DNA of 64,000 nt. It comes from Microterricola viridarii. Its GTDB lineage: Bacteria; Actinomycetota; Actinomycetes; Actinomycetales; Microbacteriaceae. The stretch's first letter is position 1, and every line of letters begins with the position of its first letter. The translations under genes and the position numbers were made by a program. The DNA lies in NCBI RefSeq assembly GCF_001542775.1, contig NZ_CP014145.1:3472001-3536000 (forward strand). The letters are read 5' to 3'. The notes beneath the pieces were generated by a model, which was not told where the DNA came from, did not search any database, and was given only the letters and a program-made list of their open reading frames with translations. Shown piece by piece: positions 33,918 through 42,487 of this stretch.

Positions 33918-33968
33918 ATGAACCGTTTCGCTCCGTCCGCCGCTCCGCGTCCAGCGCAGCAGGCATGA
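33918..33968 (+). CDS. Possible 16-codon leader ORF coupled to the histidine kinase
   Basis: The reading MNRFAPSAAPRPAQQA ends in a TGA that overlaps the ATG of the kinase at 33965. A TACGCT box lies seven bases before its ATG, so the mRNA could be leaderless and begin here. Translation would then couple to the kinase. No homology can be claimed for so short a peptide. Confidence 0.35.
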   Translation: MNRFAPSAAPRPAQQA

Positions 33969-35218
33969 TGCCGACGCTCCTGCGGCGTCCCCGTTCGGCG
34001 GAGCCGGAACAGGCTCCCCCCGCGCGCTCTGAGCGCTCCGACCACGGCCGTGGTGTGCACGCCACCTGGACCTACACGCTCGGTTCGATCGTGTTCGTTG
34101 TCGTCGCGCTCGCCTCCTGTCTCGTGCTGATGTCGGCCGCGGAATTCTCCGCCTCTCGCGCGCCGCTGGACGGCGCGGTGCTCGGGGCGGTCCTCGCCTC
34201 CGCCGCCGTGCAACTGCGCTATTGCTGGTTCCTGCGGCGCGGGCGCGGCGGAGGCCTGCCCGGCCCGGCCTGGACGGGTGCGCTGCTCGCGCCGGCCGTC
34301 GCGGCCTGGGTTCTCGGGCTCTTCAGCCCCGGGCTCGGTGTCATCTCCACGTTCTCGCTCTGGATGGCGCTCTGTCTGATGGCCTGCCTGCTGCCCACAC
34401 GACAGCGGTGGCTGCTGCTCGCCGCCGGTCTCGCGGCGATCGCGCTGCATCCCCTCCTCACCCAGGCGGTCGGCGGGAGCCTGCCGGACACCCCGTCCGG
34501 CAATGTCTCGTGGCTGCTCATCTGTTACGGCGTCATGTTCCCGGTGATGCTTCTCAGCGGCCTCTGGTGGTGGGAGATCGTGGTGGAGCTGGACCGGCAT
34601 CGCCGCACGGCGGCCGAGCTCGCCGTGGCGCAGGAGCGCCTGCGCTTCGCCGCTGATCTGCACGACATCCAGGGCCATCACCTGCAGGTCATCGCGCTCA
34701 AGTCCGAGCTGGCCGAACGGATGCTCGACCTCGATCTCGAGGCGGCCAGGGTCAACATTCATGAGACCCGCATCATTGCCAACCAGGCGCTGGAAGAGAC
34801 CCGCCTGCTCGTCTCCGGGTATCGCGAGATCTCGCTCGATGACGAGCTGCAGAATGCGCGCGAGGTGCTGACCGCGGCCGGTGCCGGCTGCACCCTGGAC
34901 CTCGACCCGTTGCCGGCCGGAACCGATCTGCGCCGGGCGCTCGCAATGACCGTGCGCGAGGCGACGACCAACATCCTGCGTCACAGCGAGGCCGCGCACG
35001 TGACGATCCGGTTCCGCGAGACGGCCGAGGCGTACACGCTGGAGATTCTCAACGACGGGGTTGTCGGCGCCGGATCCGGTGCAGCGGGCACCGGCCTGGC
35101 CGGCCTGCGGGAGCGGCTCGCCCCGGTCGGTGGCGAGATCGACACCGTGCTCGACCCGGCTGCCGGCCAGTTCAGCCTGACCGTGTGCGTGCCGACCCGG
35201 GTGGGGGCGCGCGCATGA
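33965..35218 (+). CDS. DesK/NarX-type sensor histidine kinase
   Basis: This 417-residue membrane kinase has a hydrophobic sensor part of about five to six spans (residues 37-205) with little extracellular loop. The HisKA_3 helix follows: ERLRFAADLHDIQGHHLQVI, with phosphoacceptor His233. The ATP domain has AMTVREATTNILRHSEA and GTGLAGLRERLAPVGG. The start is uncertain. I prefer ATG 33965, which overlaps the end of a short leader ORF. A reading from 33893 would begin inside a palindrome. The regulator gene overlaps its stop by 4 bases. Such pairs often sense membrane or cell-wall stress. Confidence 0.87.
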   Translation: MMPTLLRRPRSAEPEQAPPARSERSDHGRGVHATWTYTLGSIVFVVVALASCLVLMSAAEFSASRAPLDGAVLGAVLASAAVQLRYCWFLRRGRGGGLPGPAWTGALLAPAVAAWVLGLFSPGLGVISTFSLWMALCLMACLLPTRQRWLLLAAGLAAIALHPLLTQAVGGSLPDTPSGNVSWLLICYGVMFPVMLLSGLWWWEIVVELDRHRRTAAELAVAQERLRFAADLHDIQGHHLQVIALKSELAERMLDLDLEAARVNIHETRIIANQALEETRLLVSGYREISLDDELQNAREVLTAAGAGCTLDLDPLPAGTDLRRALAMTVREATTNILRHSEAAHVTIRFRETAEAYTLEILNDGVVGAGSGAAGTGLAGLRERLAPVGGEIDTVLDPAAGQFSLTVCVPTRVGARA

Positions 35219-35868
35219 GCGCGGGCACCGCCGCGGCCGTGGATGCCGCGCAGACCGGGCAGCGCGTCATCCGCCTGCTCATCGCCGACGACGAACACCT
35301 GATCCGCGGCGCCCTCGAGGCGCTGCTCGGGCTCGAGCCGGACATCGAGGTGGTGGCCAGCGCCGACAACGGCGTCACCGCCGCCGAGCTCGCACTGCAG
35401 ACCCGGCCGGACATCTGCCTGCTCGATCTCGAGATGCCGCACGCCGACGGCATCGAGGCGGCCGCGCGCATCCTCTCGACGGTGAGCACCCGGGTCATAA
35501 TCGTGACCAGGCACGCCCGCCCCGGCGTGCTGCGGCGCGCGCTCGAGGCGCGGGTCTCCGGCTTCGTGCCGAAGTCGACGCCGGCCGGCGAGCTGGCTGC
35601 GGTGATCCGCGATGTGGCTGCGGGCAAGCGCTACATCGACCACGAGATCGCGGCCGCCGCGCTGTCGGCCGAGCGCTGCCCGCTCACCGATCGCGAGCTG
35701 GATGTGCTGCGGGTCAGCCGCACCGCCGTCGGCGTACAGCAGATCGCCGAGCGGCTGCACCTCGCCCCCGGCACGGTGCGCAATTACCTCTCTGCCGCCA
35801 TGACGAAGCTCGACGCGGCCTCCCGGCACGAGGCCGCAGAGAAGGCCTGGCAGCAGGGCTGGATCTAG
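35215..35868 (+). CDS. NarL/LuxR-family response regulator
   Basis: This 217-residue regulator has a receiver domain with acid pocket Asp25/Asp26 (LLIADDEHLI) and phosphorylated Asp71 (CLLDLEMP). Conserved Thr/Lys positions are in IIVTRHARPG and FVPKSTPAGEL. The C-terminal LuxR helix-turn-helix is CPLTDRELDVLRVS...QQIAERLHLAPGTVRNYLSAAM. ATG 35215 overlaps the kinase stop. It should be phosphorylated by the kinase. The palindrome at 33886 is a candidate site. Confidence 0.92.
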   Translation: MSAGTAAAVDAAQTGQRVIRLLIADDEHLIRGALEALLGLEPDIEVVASADNGVTAAELALQTRPDICLLDLEMPHADGIEAAARILSTVSTRVIIVTRHARPGVLRRALEARVSGFVPKSTPAGELAAVIRDVAAGKRYIDHEIAAAALSAERCPLTDRELDVLRVSRTAVGVQQIAERLHLAPGTVRNYLSAAMTKLDAASRHEAAEKAWQQGWI

Positions 35869-35887
35869 GCGGCCGCGCCGCTCGGCG

Positions 35888-35995
35888 CCGGTTGGGCCCC
35901 CTCGCCGGTTGGGCCTCCCCCCGCCCGCCGGTTGAGCCCCCCCGGTTGAGCCCCCCCCGGTTGAGCCACCCCCGCCGGTTGAGCTTGTCGAAACC
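35888..35995. repeat. Irregular tandem copies of repeat family C
   Basis: CCGGTTGAGCC or CCGGTTGGGCC recurs six times (about 35888, 35905, 35928, 35942, 35957, 35975), separated by C-runs. It ends in a full element GGTTGAGCTTGTCGAAACC. This is the reverse orientation of the 18803 array. The 293-base gap 35869-36161 holds nothing else I recognise except the promoter area of the GNAT gene. Confidence 0.75.
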
Positions 35996-36161
35996 CCGTC
36001 GCTCAGTCGTGCAGGATTCGCTGGAACAGCAGGCGGATGTCGGTTCCGGCGGGCAGGGCGAGCGGCAGATTCGCGGATGTCGGCACGACACGGTGCTATC
36101 CAGCCGGGCGGTGAACACGGGCGCACCCTCGCGGCATCCGCCATCTCGTAGGCTCGAGGCT

Positions 36162-36698
36162 GTGCCAGCACCCTCGCCCCTCCTGATCGCCGTCGAATCG
36201 CCGTTCTCTGCCGCCGCCCGCGCGGTCTCCGCGCGCTACTTCGACGACTTGATCACGCGCTATCACGGCCGCCCCGCGACCGCCGCCGAGATCGCGGACG
36301 TCGACGCCTCGTACCCGGGGGAGCGCCTGGAGGAGCCGAACGGGCTGCTGCTGCTCGCCCGGCGCGACGGGACGGTGCTGGGGTGCGCGGGCATGCGCTT
36401 CGTCACCGAGGCGGCCGCGCCCGGTGCGGAGGGCGAGGCGGCGGCACCGCAACGCGTGGGCGAGGTGACGCGGGTGTTCGTCGACGCCGCCGCGCGCGGT
36501 CTGGGGCTCGGCCGCCAGCTGATGGGGGCGCTCGAGGCGCAGGCGCGGGCGCGCGGGCTCTCGGCGCTCCGGCTCGACACGCGCTCGGACCTGGTCGAGG
36601 CGCGCCGGCTCTACGCGGCCGTCGGCTACACAGAAGGGGCGCCGCACAACGACGACCCGTACGCCGACCACTGGTTCCGCAAGCAGCTGGCCGGCTGA
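36162..36698 (+). CDS. GNAT-family N-acetyltransferase
   Basis: This 178-residue acetyl-CoA-dependent transferase has the GNAT core. VGEVTRVFVDAAARGLGLGRQLMGALE carries the acetyl-CoA pyrophosphate loop (RGLGLGR). LDTRSDLVEARRLYAAVGY is the final alpha-beta motif. The start GTG at 36162 is preceded by GGCTCGAGGC, a weak ribosome site. Longer readings would run through the repeat array upstream. The acceptor is unknown. Confidence 0.82.
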   Translation: MPAPSPLLIAVESPFSAAARAVSARYFDDLITRYHGRPATAAEIADVDASYPGERLEEPNGLLLLARRDGTVLGCAGMRFVTEAAAPGAEGEAAAPQRVGEVTRVFVDAAARGLGLGRQLMGALEAQARARGLSALRLDTRSDLVEARRLYAAVGYTEGAPHNDDPYADHWFRKQLAG

Positions 36699-36760
36699 CC
36701 GGCTCGGACCGCGAGAGCGGGAGCACCTGGGCGGCGCGGCCTATGGAGGTGGAGCGGCCT

Positions 36761-36796
36761 CGTGCAAAGCAAGCGGCCCGTGCAAAGTAAGCGGCC
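36761..36796. repeat. 18-bp direct repeat, two copies
   Basis: CGTGCAAAGCAAGCGGCC is followed at once by CGTGCAAAGTAAGCGGCC. It lies just before three hairpins in the gap between the GNAT gene and the convergent ADP-ribosylglycohydrolase gene. Confidence 0.7.
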
Positions 36797-36944
36797 CCGA
36801 CAGGCCGCTCGGCGGGGGAGCGGAGCAGCCTGTCGGGGCCTGTGGTGATCGGGCCAGCGCGCCCCGCGGGGGAGCGGGGCGGCCCGCCCGATCACCGGTT
36901 CGACAGGGCCACCGGCTGGGGGCCGCCGGCTCGGCCTGTCGAAC
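36793..36944. terminator. Three consecutive stem-loops between convergent genes
   Basis: Stem 1 pairs GGCCCCGACAGG (36793-36804) with 36829-36840. Stem 2 pairs GGTGATCGGGC (36844-36854) with 36886-36896. Stem 3 pairs GTTCGACAGG (36898-36907) with 36935-36944. All pairings are perfect. They probably end transcription from both sides. Stem 3 resembles repeat family C. Confidence 0.65.
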
Positions 36945-36956
36945 GTGGGGGGAGCA

Positions 36957-37997
36957 TCAGGGGGCGCTGCTGAGCGCGGCCGCCAACTCCGTGATCGACG
37001 TGCCGGCGATGGCGGGAACGAAGAGGCCCTTCACCGCATCGAGGTCGGTGTCCCAGCTGGTGCCGAGCAGCTCTGACGGGTCGATGGCTCCGACGAGGGC
37101 GCCCACCATGGCTGGCAGACTGTCCGACTTGCGGCCGAAGGCCAGCGAGACGAGCAGGGCCTCGCTCAGGCGGCCCTCGCAGAGGCGCACGATCGAGAAA
37201 GCGAGCGGCAGGGTTTCCGGAGCGACGCCGCCGTGGCTGTACTCGCGCGAGTTGAGCGCGGCAGAGAGGGCGGGGATGCTCGCGAACGCGCCGGTCGCCG
37301 CATCCGTGATCTCGCGGGCCCTGGCCACATTCGCACCGAGCCAGCTGGTCGCGGGGATCTGCTCCTCGGCCAGTGCGAGGGCGGCCTCGAGCGGCGTTCC
37401 GCCGGTCAGGGCCGCGATCGCGACGGCCATGGCCGCGGTGGCCCAGATGCCGTCCTCTGCATGGGTGATCGCCGCGTAGTCGGCGGCGATGTCGGCCGCA
37501 CGCGACGGGTCGCCTGCACAGCGCAGGCCGATGCTGGCGCCGGCCGGGATGGCGCTGTCGGTGTAGAAGGCGGGGTTGTCGTTGCCCGTGATCGGGGGCA
37601 CGTAGCCGCGCTGGGTGTTGATGATGGCCGAGCGCTCGGCGATGCCGCTCCACACGTCGTCGCCGAGCATGTAGGCCTGCCAGCCGGTGAAGAGGGCCTC
37701 GGCGCGGGGCTCCGTGCCGGCGGCGGTGCAGTCGAGCAGCACCTTGGCGGCGACGACGGCCGTCTCGAGGTCGTCACTCGCGTGCGGCTTGGAGGAGCCC
37801 ATGCTGTGCGCGAAGGGCAGCATGGGGCGGGCGACGCGCTGCGCGTCGAGCTCGGCCGAGCCGCGCCACAGCATGCCGCGCACCCACGTGTCGCGGATGG
37901 ACTGGTGGTAGTCGGAGGCGATGCCGAGGGAGTCGCCGACGGCGAGGCCGAGCAGGGTTCCGTGGGCGCGCTCAGCGCGGCTCAGCGAATCAGACAC
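36957..37997 (-). CDS. ADP-ribosylglycohydrolase-family protein with altered active site
   Basis: This 346-residue protein has the all-alpha DraG fold (GTLLGLAVGDSLG at the start). DraG enzymes use two Mg ions bound by TDDT-like and DxDT motifs to remove ADP-ribose or related glycosyl groups. Here the first site reads ASDDLETAV and the last reads FGRKSDSLPAM, where active relatives have GRDSDT. A lysine and a serine replace metal ligands. It may be inactive or changed in substrate. It starts with GTG, 8 bases inside the end of its intact paralogue at 37990. Confidence 0.85.
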   Translation of the reverse strand: MSDSLSRAERAHGTLLGLAVGDSLGIASDYHQSIRDTWVRGMLWRGSAELDAQRVARPMLPFAHSMGSSKPHASDDLETAVVAAKVLLDCTAAGTEPRAEALFTGWQAYMLGDDVWSGIAERSAIINTQRGYVPPITGNDNPAFYTDSAIPAGASIGLRCAGDPSRAADIAADYAAITHAEDGIWATAAMAVAIAALTGGTPLEAALALAEEQIPATSWLGANVARAREITDAATGAFASIPALSAALNSREYSHGGVAPETLPLAFSIVRLCEGRLSEALLVSLAFGRKSDSLPAMVGALVGAIDPSELLGTSWDTDLDAVKGLFVPAIAGTSITELAAALSSAP

Positions 37998-39003
37998 GGG
38001 CGGGCTCCTCGGTGTTTTCGGGGGCAGTGGTGGGGCTCAGCTCGACGAGGGCGTCGGCGAGCTCGAGCAGGTTGGTTCCCGCGGTGGAGAGAATGCAGCG
38101 GCCCATCACCTGGATCACCTGGGCGCTCCACGCCTCGGGGATGGCCGAGTAGCCGATCATGGCGCCGGCCATCGCGCCGGTCATCGCGGCGATCGTGTCG
38201 GAGTCGCGGCCGATGTTCACCGAGGACTCGATCACGGTGGCGAAGTCGCCCTTGCACGCGGCGTAGAGGCCGAAGGCCAGCGCGAGTGCCTCGGGGCCGG
38301 CATCCGCCCACGGGTAGTGCAGCAGCGAGATCTCGTCGTAGAGCGTGTTCTCGGCCTCGACGACGGATGCCGCGCCGCGGGCCAGCTCGATGGCACGCGT
38401 GACGAGGCGGTACGACCAGGAGTCGACCGGGAGCGCCCCGACGCCGGCGGCGAGCACCTCCTCGAAGTCGTCGCTGACCATGGCGACGGCGACGGCGGCG
38501 GCGATCGCCTGACCGCAATATATTCCGTCGCGGGCATGGCTCACTGAGGCGTCGATGCCGGCGAGCCGGGCGGCCTCCGCCGCGTTGCCGCGGGCGAAGA
38601 TGCCGATCGGGGCGACGCGCATGGCGGCGCCGTCGCTCCACTGCTCGTAGTTCTCCTGGCCGCTGCGCGGTGGCGTGACGCCCTTGATGAAGTTGCTGAT
38701 GGCGACCATCTCGCTGAAGCCGGCTCCGTAGAAGCCGCCCTTCTGGTGCGAGACGGCGCGCACCCAGTGCGCCATGACGCCCTCGGCACTGAGCGCCGAG
38801 CCCTCGGCCAGCACGCCCTGGGCGCAGAGCACGGCGTACTCGGTGTCGTCGGTGCCGGCGGCGTCGCCGCTCAGGTATCCGGTGACCCGGCCGAACTGCT
38901 CGCGGATCGCGGAGATCGTCATGCCCTCCGTGGGGGCACCCATGGCGTCGCCGATGGCGAGGCCGATGATGGCGCCGCGGGCGCGGTCATGAATCGTAGT
39001 CAC
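37990..39003 (-). CDS. ADP-ribosylglycohydrolase-family enzyme
   Basis: This 337-residue DraG-type hydrolase has intact metal motifs: GTDDTEYAVL near residues 50-59 and IGRDSDTIAAMTGAMAGA toward the C-terminus. Its N-terminus, RGAIIGLAIGDAMGAPTEG, is typical. It starts with GTG, preceded by GGAAG. It diverges from lacI, and LacI-type operators stand before both genes. Sugar-importer genes are on the other side. I infer that it cleaves an imported or metabolic N-glycoside (ADP-ribose-like or nucleoside-like) rather than modifying proteins. Protein de-ADP-ribosylation remains possible. Confidence 0.88.
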   Translation of the reverse strand: MTTIHDRARGAIIGLAIGDAMGAPTEGMTISAIREQFGRVTGYLSGDAAGTDDTEYAVLCAQGVLAEGSALSAEGVMAHWVRAVSHQKGGFYGAGFSEMVAISNFIKGVTPPRSGQENYEQWSDGAAMRVAPIGIFARGNAAEAARLAGIDASVSHARDGIYCGQAIAAAVAVAMVSDDFEEVLAAGVGALPVDSWSYRLVTRAIELARGAASVVEAENTLYDEISLLHYPWADAGPEALALAFGLYAACKGDFATVIESSVNIGRDSDTIAAMTGAMAGAMIGYSAIPEAWSAQVIQVMGRCILSTAGTNLLELADALVELSPTTAPENTEEPARV

Positions 39004-39016
39004 GTAGCTTCCAAAC

Positions 39017-39029
39017 CATTACGTTTTGC
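39017..39029. promoter_or_regulatory. LacI-type operator, glycohydrolase side
   Basis: On the minus strand this reads GCAAAACGTAATG. It matches 12 of 13 bases of the operator at 39123-39138. It lies 13 bases before the GTG of the glycohydrolase gene, so a bound repressor would block its expression. Confidence 0.65.
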
Positions 39030-39122
39030 GGGGTCAGTGATCACCATATAGGCAAAGATGGCTTTGATTGCGCGGTGAATTTTATTTGACTTTGCCGCAT
39101 ATATCGCCCAATACTGAGAAAA

Positions 39123-39138
39123 CGCAAAACGTTATGCG
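39123..39138. promoter_or_regulatory. LacI-type operator before lacI
   Basis: CGCAAAACGTTATGCG is nearly palindromic around a central CG, as LacI-family operators are. It lies 11 bases before the regulator start and implies autoregulation. Confidence 0.7.
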
Positions 39139-39149
39139 TGAGGAGCCCG

Positions 39150-40166
39150 ATGAACAGTGCAACCGGAATTGTCGCCGTCGCGACCGAGGCCGGCGTCAGC
39201 GTGTCCACTGTCTCCCAGGTGCTCAGCGGCAAGCGCCCCGTCAGCTCCGCCACGCGTACCCGCGTCGAGGCCGCGATCGAGAAGCTCAACTACCGGCCGC
39301 ACCCCGGCGCCCGCAGCCTTCGCAGCCAGCGCACCGAGTCGGTCGCGCTGATCGTGCCCGACATCACGAACCCGTTCTACCCGCTCGTCGCCGTCGGCAT
39401 CCAGGACATCCTGATGCCGCAGGGCTACCTGCTCTCTGTCAACGATGTCGCGCTGCCCTCCCGCAGCGTCAGCGAGACGCTCCGGCATGTGCTGGCCCGT
39501 CGCGTCGACGGCATCGTGCTCACCACCTACGGCTGCACGCAGGCCGACCTCGACCTGATCGAGCAGTCTGGCACCCAGGTGGTCGCCCTCGGACAGGACA
39601 TCGGGGTCAGCGGCAGCGACTACGTCGACGTCGACGAGGCGGCCGGCATCGCCTCCGTCGTCGAGCACCTGCTCGGCAACGGCTTCCGACGCATCGCCTT
39701 CGTCGGCGGCGAACGCGAGGACTTCACCTCTACCCTGCGCCACTCCGGCTACCGCGACGCCCTGCTGCGCGCCGGCATCGCTGCGGAGGACGAGCTGTCC
39801 GTGTTCACCGCGTTCACCCGCGAGGGCGGCGCGACCGGGGCCCGCGTGCTGCTCGACCTGGAGACCCTCCCCGACGCGATCGTCTGCGCCAACGACCTCA
39901 TCGCGATCGGGGTCATCGACACCCTGCGCGGCAGCGGCCTCTCGATCCCGCAGGACATCGCGGTCACCGGCTACGACGACATCGAGGCAGCCGGCCTGAT
40001 CACCCCCGCGCTGACGACCGTGGACAACCCCGCGCGCGAGATCGGCCGCACCAGCGCCCGACTCCTGCTCGACCGGTTGAACGGCTCCGTCGATGACGTC
40101 ACCCGCCACGTTCGACTCTCCCAGCACCTCGTCATCCGCGAGTCCAGCACTGTTGTCACCCACTGA
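39150..40166 (+). CDS. LacI-family transcriptional regulator
   Basis: This 338-residue repressor has an N-terminal LacI helix-turn-helix (VAVATEAGVSVSTVSQVLSG) and hinge (KLNYRPHPGARSL). A periplasmic-binding-protein-like sensor domain follows (VALIVPDITNPFYPLVAVGI, FVGGEREDF, TGYDDIEAAGLITPALTTV). AGGAG stands four bases before ATG 39150. It lies between two glycohydrolase genes and a sugar importer and has matching operators on both sides. Its inducer should be the imported sugar or glycoside. Confidence 0.92.
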   Translation: MNSATGIVAVATEAGVSVSTVSQVLSGKRPVSSATRTRVEAAIEKLNYRPHPGARSLRSQRTESVALIVPDITNPFYPLVAVGIQDILMPQGYLLSVNDVALPSRSVSETLRHVLARRVDGIVLTTYGCTQADLDLIEQSGTQVVALGQDIGVSGSDYVDVDEAAGIASVVEHLLGNGFRRIAFVGGEREDFTSTLRHSGYRDALLRAGIAAEDELSVFTAFTREGGATGARVLLDLETLPDAIVCANDLIAIGVIDTLRGSGLSIPQDIAVTGYDDIEAAGLITPALTTVDNPAREIGRTSARLLLDRLNGSVDDVTRHVRLSQHLVIRESSTVVTH

Positions 40167-40179
40167 AAGGAACACCCCT

Positions 40180-41535
40180 GTGTCAAAGATCTCACGACGC
40201 GTTCTGCGCAGCGCAGTAGTCGCCGTCGCCGCATCAAGCCTGCTGGCCGGTTGCGCCGGAGCGGCAAGCTCTGCGGACACCGTCAGCTACTGGGCGGCGT
40301 TCAATTCGACTGACACCCAGAAGCTGTTCCAGTCCGAGTTCATCGACGCGTTCAACGAGTCATCGGATGACGCCCAGGTGAAGCTGGACGTCAAGCAGTG
40401 GTCGAACATCGGCTCGCTCACCGACACCGCCGTCGCAGCCGGCCGCGGCGCCGACGTCGTCTTCTCGCCTGGCCCGTCGAGCGCGCTCGGCTTCGCCGCG
40501 GCCGACCGCATCGACTCGCTCGACGACTTCGCCAAGGAGTATGAGTGGGAGAAGGTGCTCGAGCCGTGGGCCTACCAGGCCAGCCTCGTCGACGGTGAGC
40601 TCTACTCGATCCCCACCGGCTACGGCTCCATCGTGATGTTCTACAACCCGGCCGTCTTCGCCGAGCACGGCTGGACCGTTCCGACGACCGCCGCCGAGTT
40701 CGAGAAGGTCGCGACCGAGGCTGCCGCGGCGGGCATGATCCCCGTGGGTGCTGGCAACAGCGGCTACCAGGCGCAGAGCGAGTGGTACCTCTCCGCCGTG
40801 CTGAACGCGGCCGTCGGACCGGAGAAGCTCTACGACGTGCTCACCGGCACCGCGAAGTTCACCGACCCCGAGTTCGTCGACGCGATGACGACCCTCAAGA
40901 CGCAGATCGACAAGGGCTGGTGGGGTGGCAGCGCGAACAGCTACTTCACCAACACCGACACCGACATGTTCACCGGCCTGGCCAACGGGAAGGTGGCGCT
41001 GTACATGACCGGAACCTGGTCGTTCAGCTCGGCCGGCTCCTACTTCGGTGAGGCCGCCGGCAACGACGCAACCTGGGACTGGGCCCCGCTGCCCGCCCTC
41101 AGCGACAGCGTCGAGCCCGGCGTCTACCCGCTCGCGATCGGCACGTCGCTCTCGATCAACACGGTCTCCAAGAACAAGCCCGCCGCGGCCAAGTTCCTGG
41201 ACTCCTTGATCAACGACCCGGCCAAGATCTACAACTACATGGCCAAGACCAGCGAGAACCCCGCCCCGGTCGTCGTGGACGAGGCAGACTTCCCCGCCGA
41301 CCTCGACGAGCGCGTCGCCCGCCTGTACAAGGACATCCCGAAGAGCAGCAACCTCGGCTACGCCTCGTGGACCTTCTTCCCCGCGGCGACCGACACGTAC
41401 CTCTACACGGAGTTCGACAAGATCATCACGGGCGACATGAGCCCGAGCGACTACCTCGCCGGTCTGCAGAAGACCTTCGACGGCGAGCTCGCCGCGGGCA
41501 AGGTCATCGTGCCGTTCGCCCCGACCGCGGGCTAA
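40180..41535 (+). CDS. Sugar ABC transporter substrate-binding lipoprotein (family 1)
   Basis: This 451-residue binding protein has a lipobox (SSLLAGCAGAAS, cysteine near residue 25). The mature domain has VSYWAAFNSTDTQKLF, GRGADVVFSPGPSSALGFAAADRI, SIPTGYGSIVMFYNPAVFAEHGW and KVALYMTGTWSFS, as in maltose/oligosaccharide binders. It starts with GTG, with AAAGG nine bases before it. Two MalF/MalG-type permeases follow. No ATPase gene is present, so a shared MsiK-like ATPase elsewhere probably energises it. Confidence 0.9.
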   Translation: MSKISRRVLRSAVVAVAASSLLAGCAGAASSADTVSYWAAFNSTDTQKLFQSEFIDAFNESSDDAQVKLDVKQWSNIGSLTDTAVAAGRGADVVFSPGPSSALGFAAADRIDSLDDFAKEYEWEKVLEPWAYQASLVDGELYSIPTGYGSIVMFYNPAVFAEHGWTVPTTAAEFEKVATEAAAAGMIPVGAGNSGYQAQSEWYLSAVLNAAVGPEKLYDVLTGTAKFTDPEFVDAMTTLKTQIDKGWWGGSANSYFTNTDTDMFTGLANGKVALYMTGTWSFSSAGSYFGEAAGNDATWDWAPLPALSDSVEPGVYPLAIGTSLSINTVSKNKPAAAKFLDSLINDPAKIYNYMAKTSENPAPVVVDEADFPADLDERVARLYKDIPKSSNLGYASWTFFPAATDTYLYTEFDKIITGDMSPSDYLAGLQKTFDGELAAGKVIVPFAPTAG

Positions 41536-41544
41536 TCCCACCCC

Positions 41545-42486
41545 ATGTCACGAACCGCAACCGCCGTGCCGCCGCAGGGAACCCCCCTGCGGCGGCAGGG
41601 CAGCACGAAGATCAAGTACCGCACGCGCGGACTCGCCTGGGCGTTCATGGCGCCCCTCCTCATCGTCAACCTCCTGGTGATCGGCGGCCCGGGGCTCGCC
41701 TCGTTCTTCTACTCCTTCACCGACTGGGACGGCCTGGGGCAGGCCAACTTCGTCGGGCTGGCGAACTACGCCGAGCTCTTCACGAGTCCCGCCGTGCTCA
41801 GCGCGATCCAGCACAACCTGATCTGGACCGGCTTCTTCCTCATCGTCCCGATGTCGATGGCCCTCCTCGGCGCCTTCCTGCTCTCGCGGGTGCGCCGCGG
41901 CCAGATCCTGTTCCGGGTGCTGTTCTTCATTCCCTACGTGCTCGCGACGATCGTCTCCTCGATCATCTGGCGCCAGATCCTCAGCCCGACGGCTGGCATC
42001 GGGCAGGCGCTGCAGAGCATCGGCATCGACTGGTTCGCCGACACGAACTTCCTCGGTGACCCGGCGCTCGCCCTCGGTTCCGTGGCATTCATCAACAACT
42101 GGCAGTGGTGGGGCTTCCTGCTCGTGCTGTTCCTGGCCGCCATGCAGGGCGTTGACCCGGCACTCTACGAGGCAGCCCGTCTGGACGGTGCGAACGCGTT
42201 CCGCGAGTTCTGGCACATCACGCTGCCCGGCATCCGCCCCACCCTGATGTTCCTCATGCTCATGACGGTGATCTGGTCGTTCCTCGTGTTCGACTACGTC
42301 TTCATCCTCACGCAGGGCGGCCCGGCCGGTTCGACGGATGTCGTCGGCACCGTGCTCTACCGCACGGCGTTCTCGGAGAACCGCGCCGGCTACGCCTCGT
42401 CGATGGCGATGCTGCTCACCGTCATCAGCGCGGCCATCGTGCTCGGCTATCAGCTGCTTCGCAAGAAGCTCAAGTGGGAGGTCTAG
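41545..42486 (+). CDS. Sugar ABC transporter permease (MalF/UgpA-like)
   Basis: This 313-residue protein has six spans, the first near residues 31-57. Conserved blocks are FFYSFTDWDG, FIPYVLATIVSSIIWRQIL and the coupling loop EAARLDGANAFREFWHITLPGIRPT. It begins nine bases after the binding-protein stop. It pairs with the next permease. Cargo is unknown, but the LacI/glycohydrolase context suggests a glycoside or sugar. Confidence 0.9.
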   Translation: MSRTATAVPPQGTPLRRQGSTKIKYRTRGLAWAFMAPLLIVNLLVIGGPGLASFFYSFTDWDGLGQANFVGLANYAELFTSPAVLSAIQHNLIWTGFFLIVPMSMALLGAFLLSRVRRGQILFRVLFFIPYVLATIVSSIIWRQILSPTAGIGQALQSIGIDWFADTNFLGDPALALGSVAFINNWQWWGFLLVLFLAAMQGVDPALYEAARLDGANAFREFWHITLPGIRPTLMFLMLMTVIWSFLVFDYVFILTQGGPAGSTDVVGTVLYRTAFSENRAGYASSMAMLLTVISAAIVLGYQLLRKKLKWEV

Positions 42487-42487
42487 C

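Noticed and set aside
33893..33964. Kinase start at 33893
   Set aside because: It lies inside the palindrome 33886-33899, has no ribosome site, and the added residues are not kinase-like.
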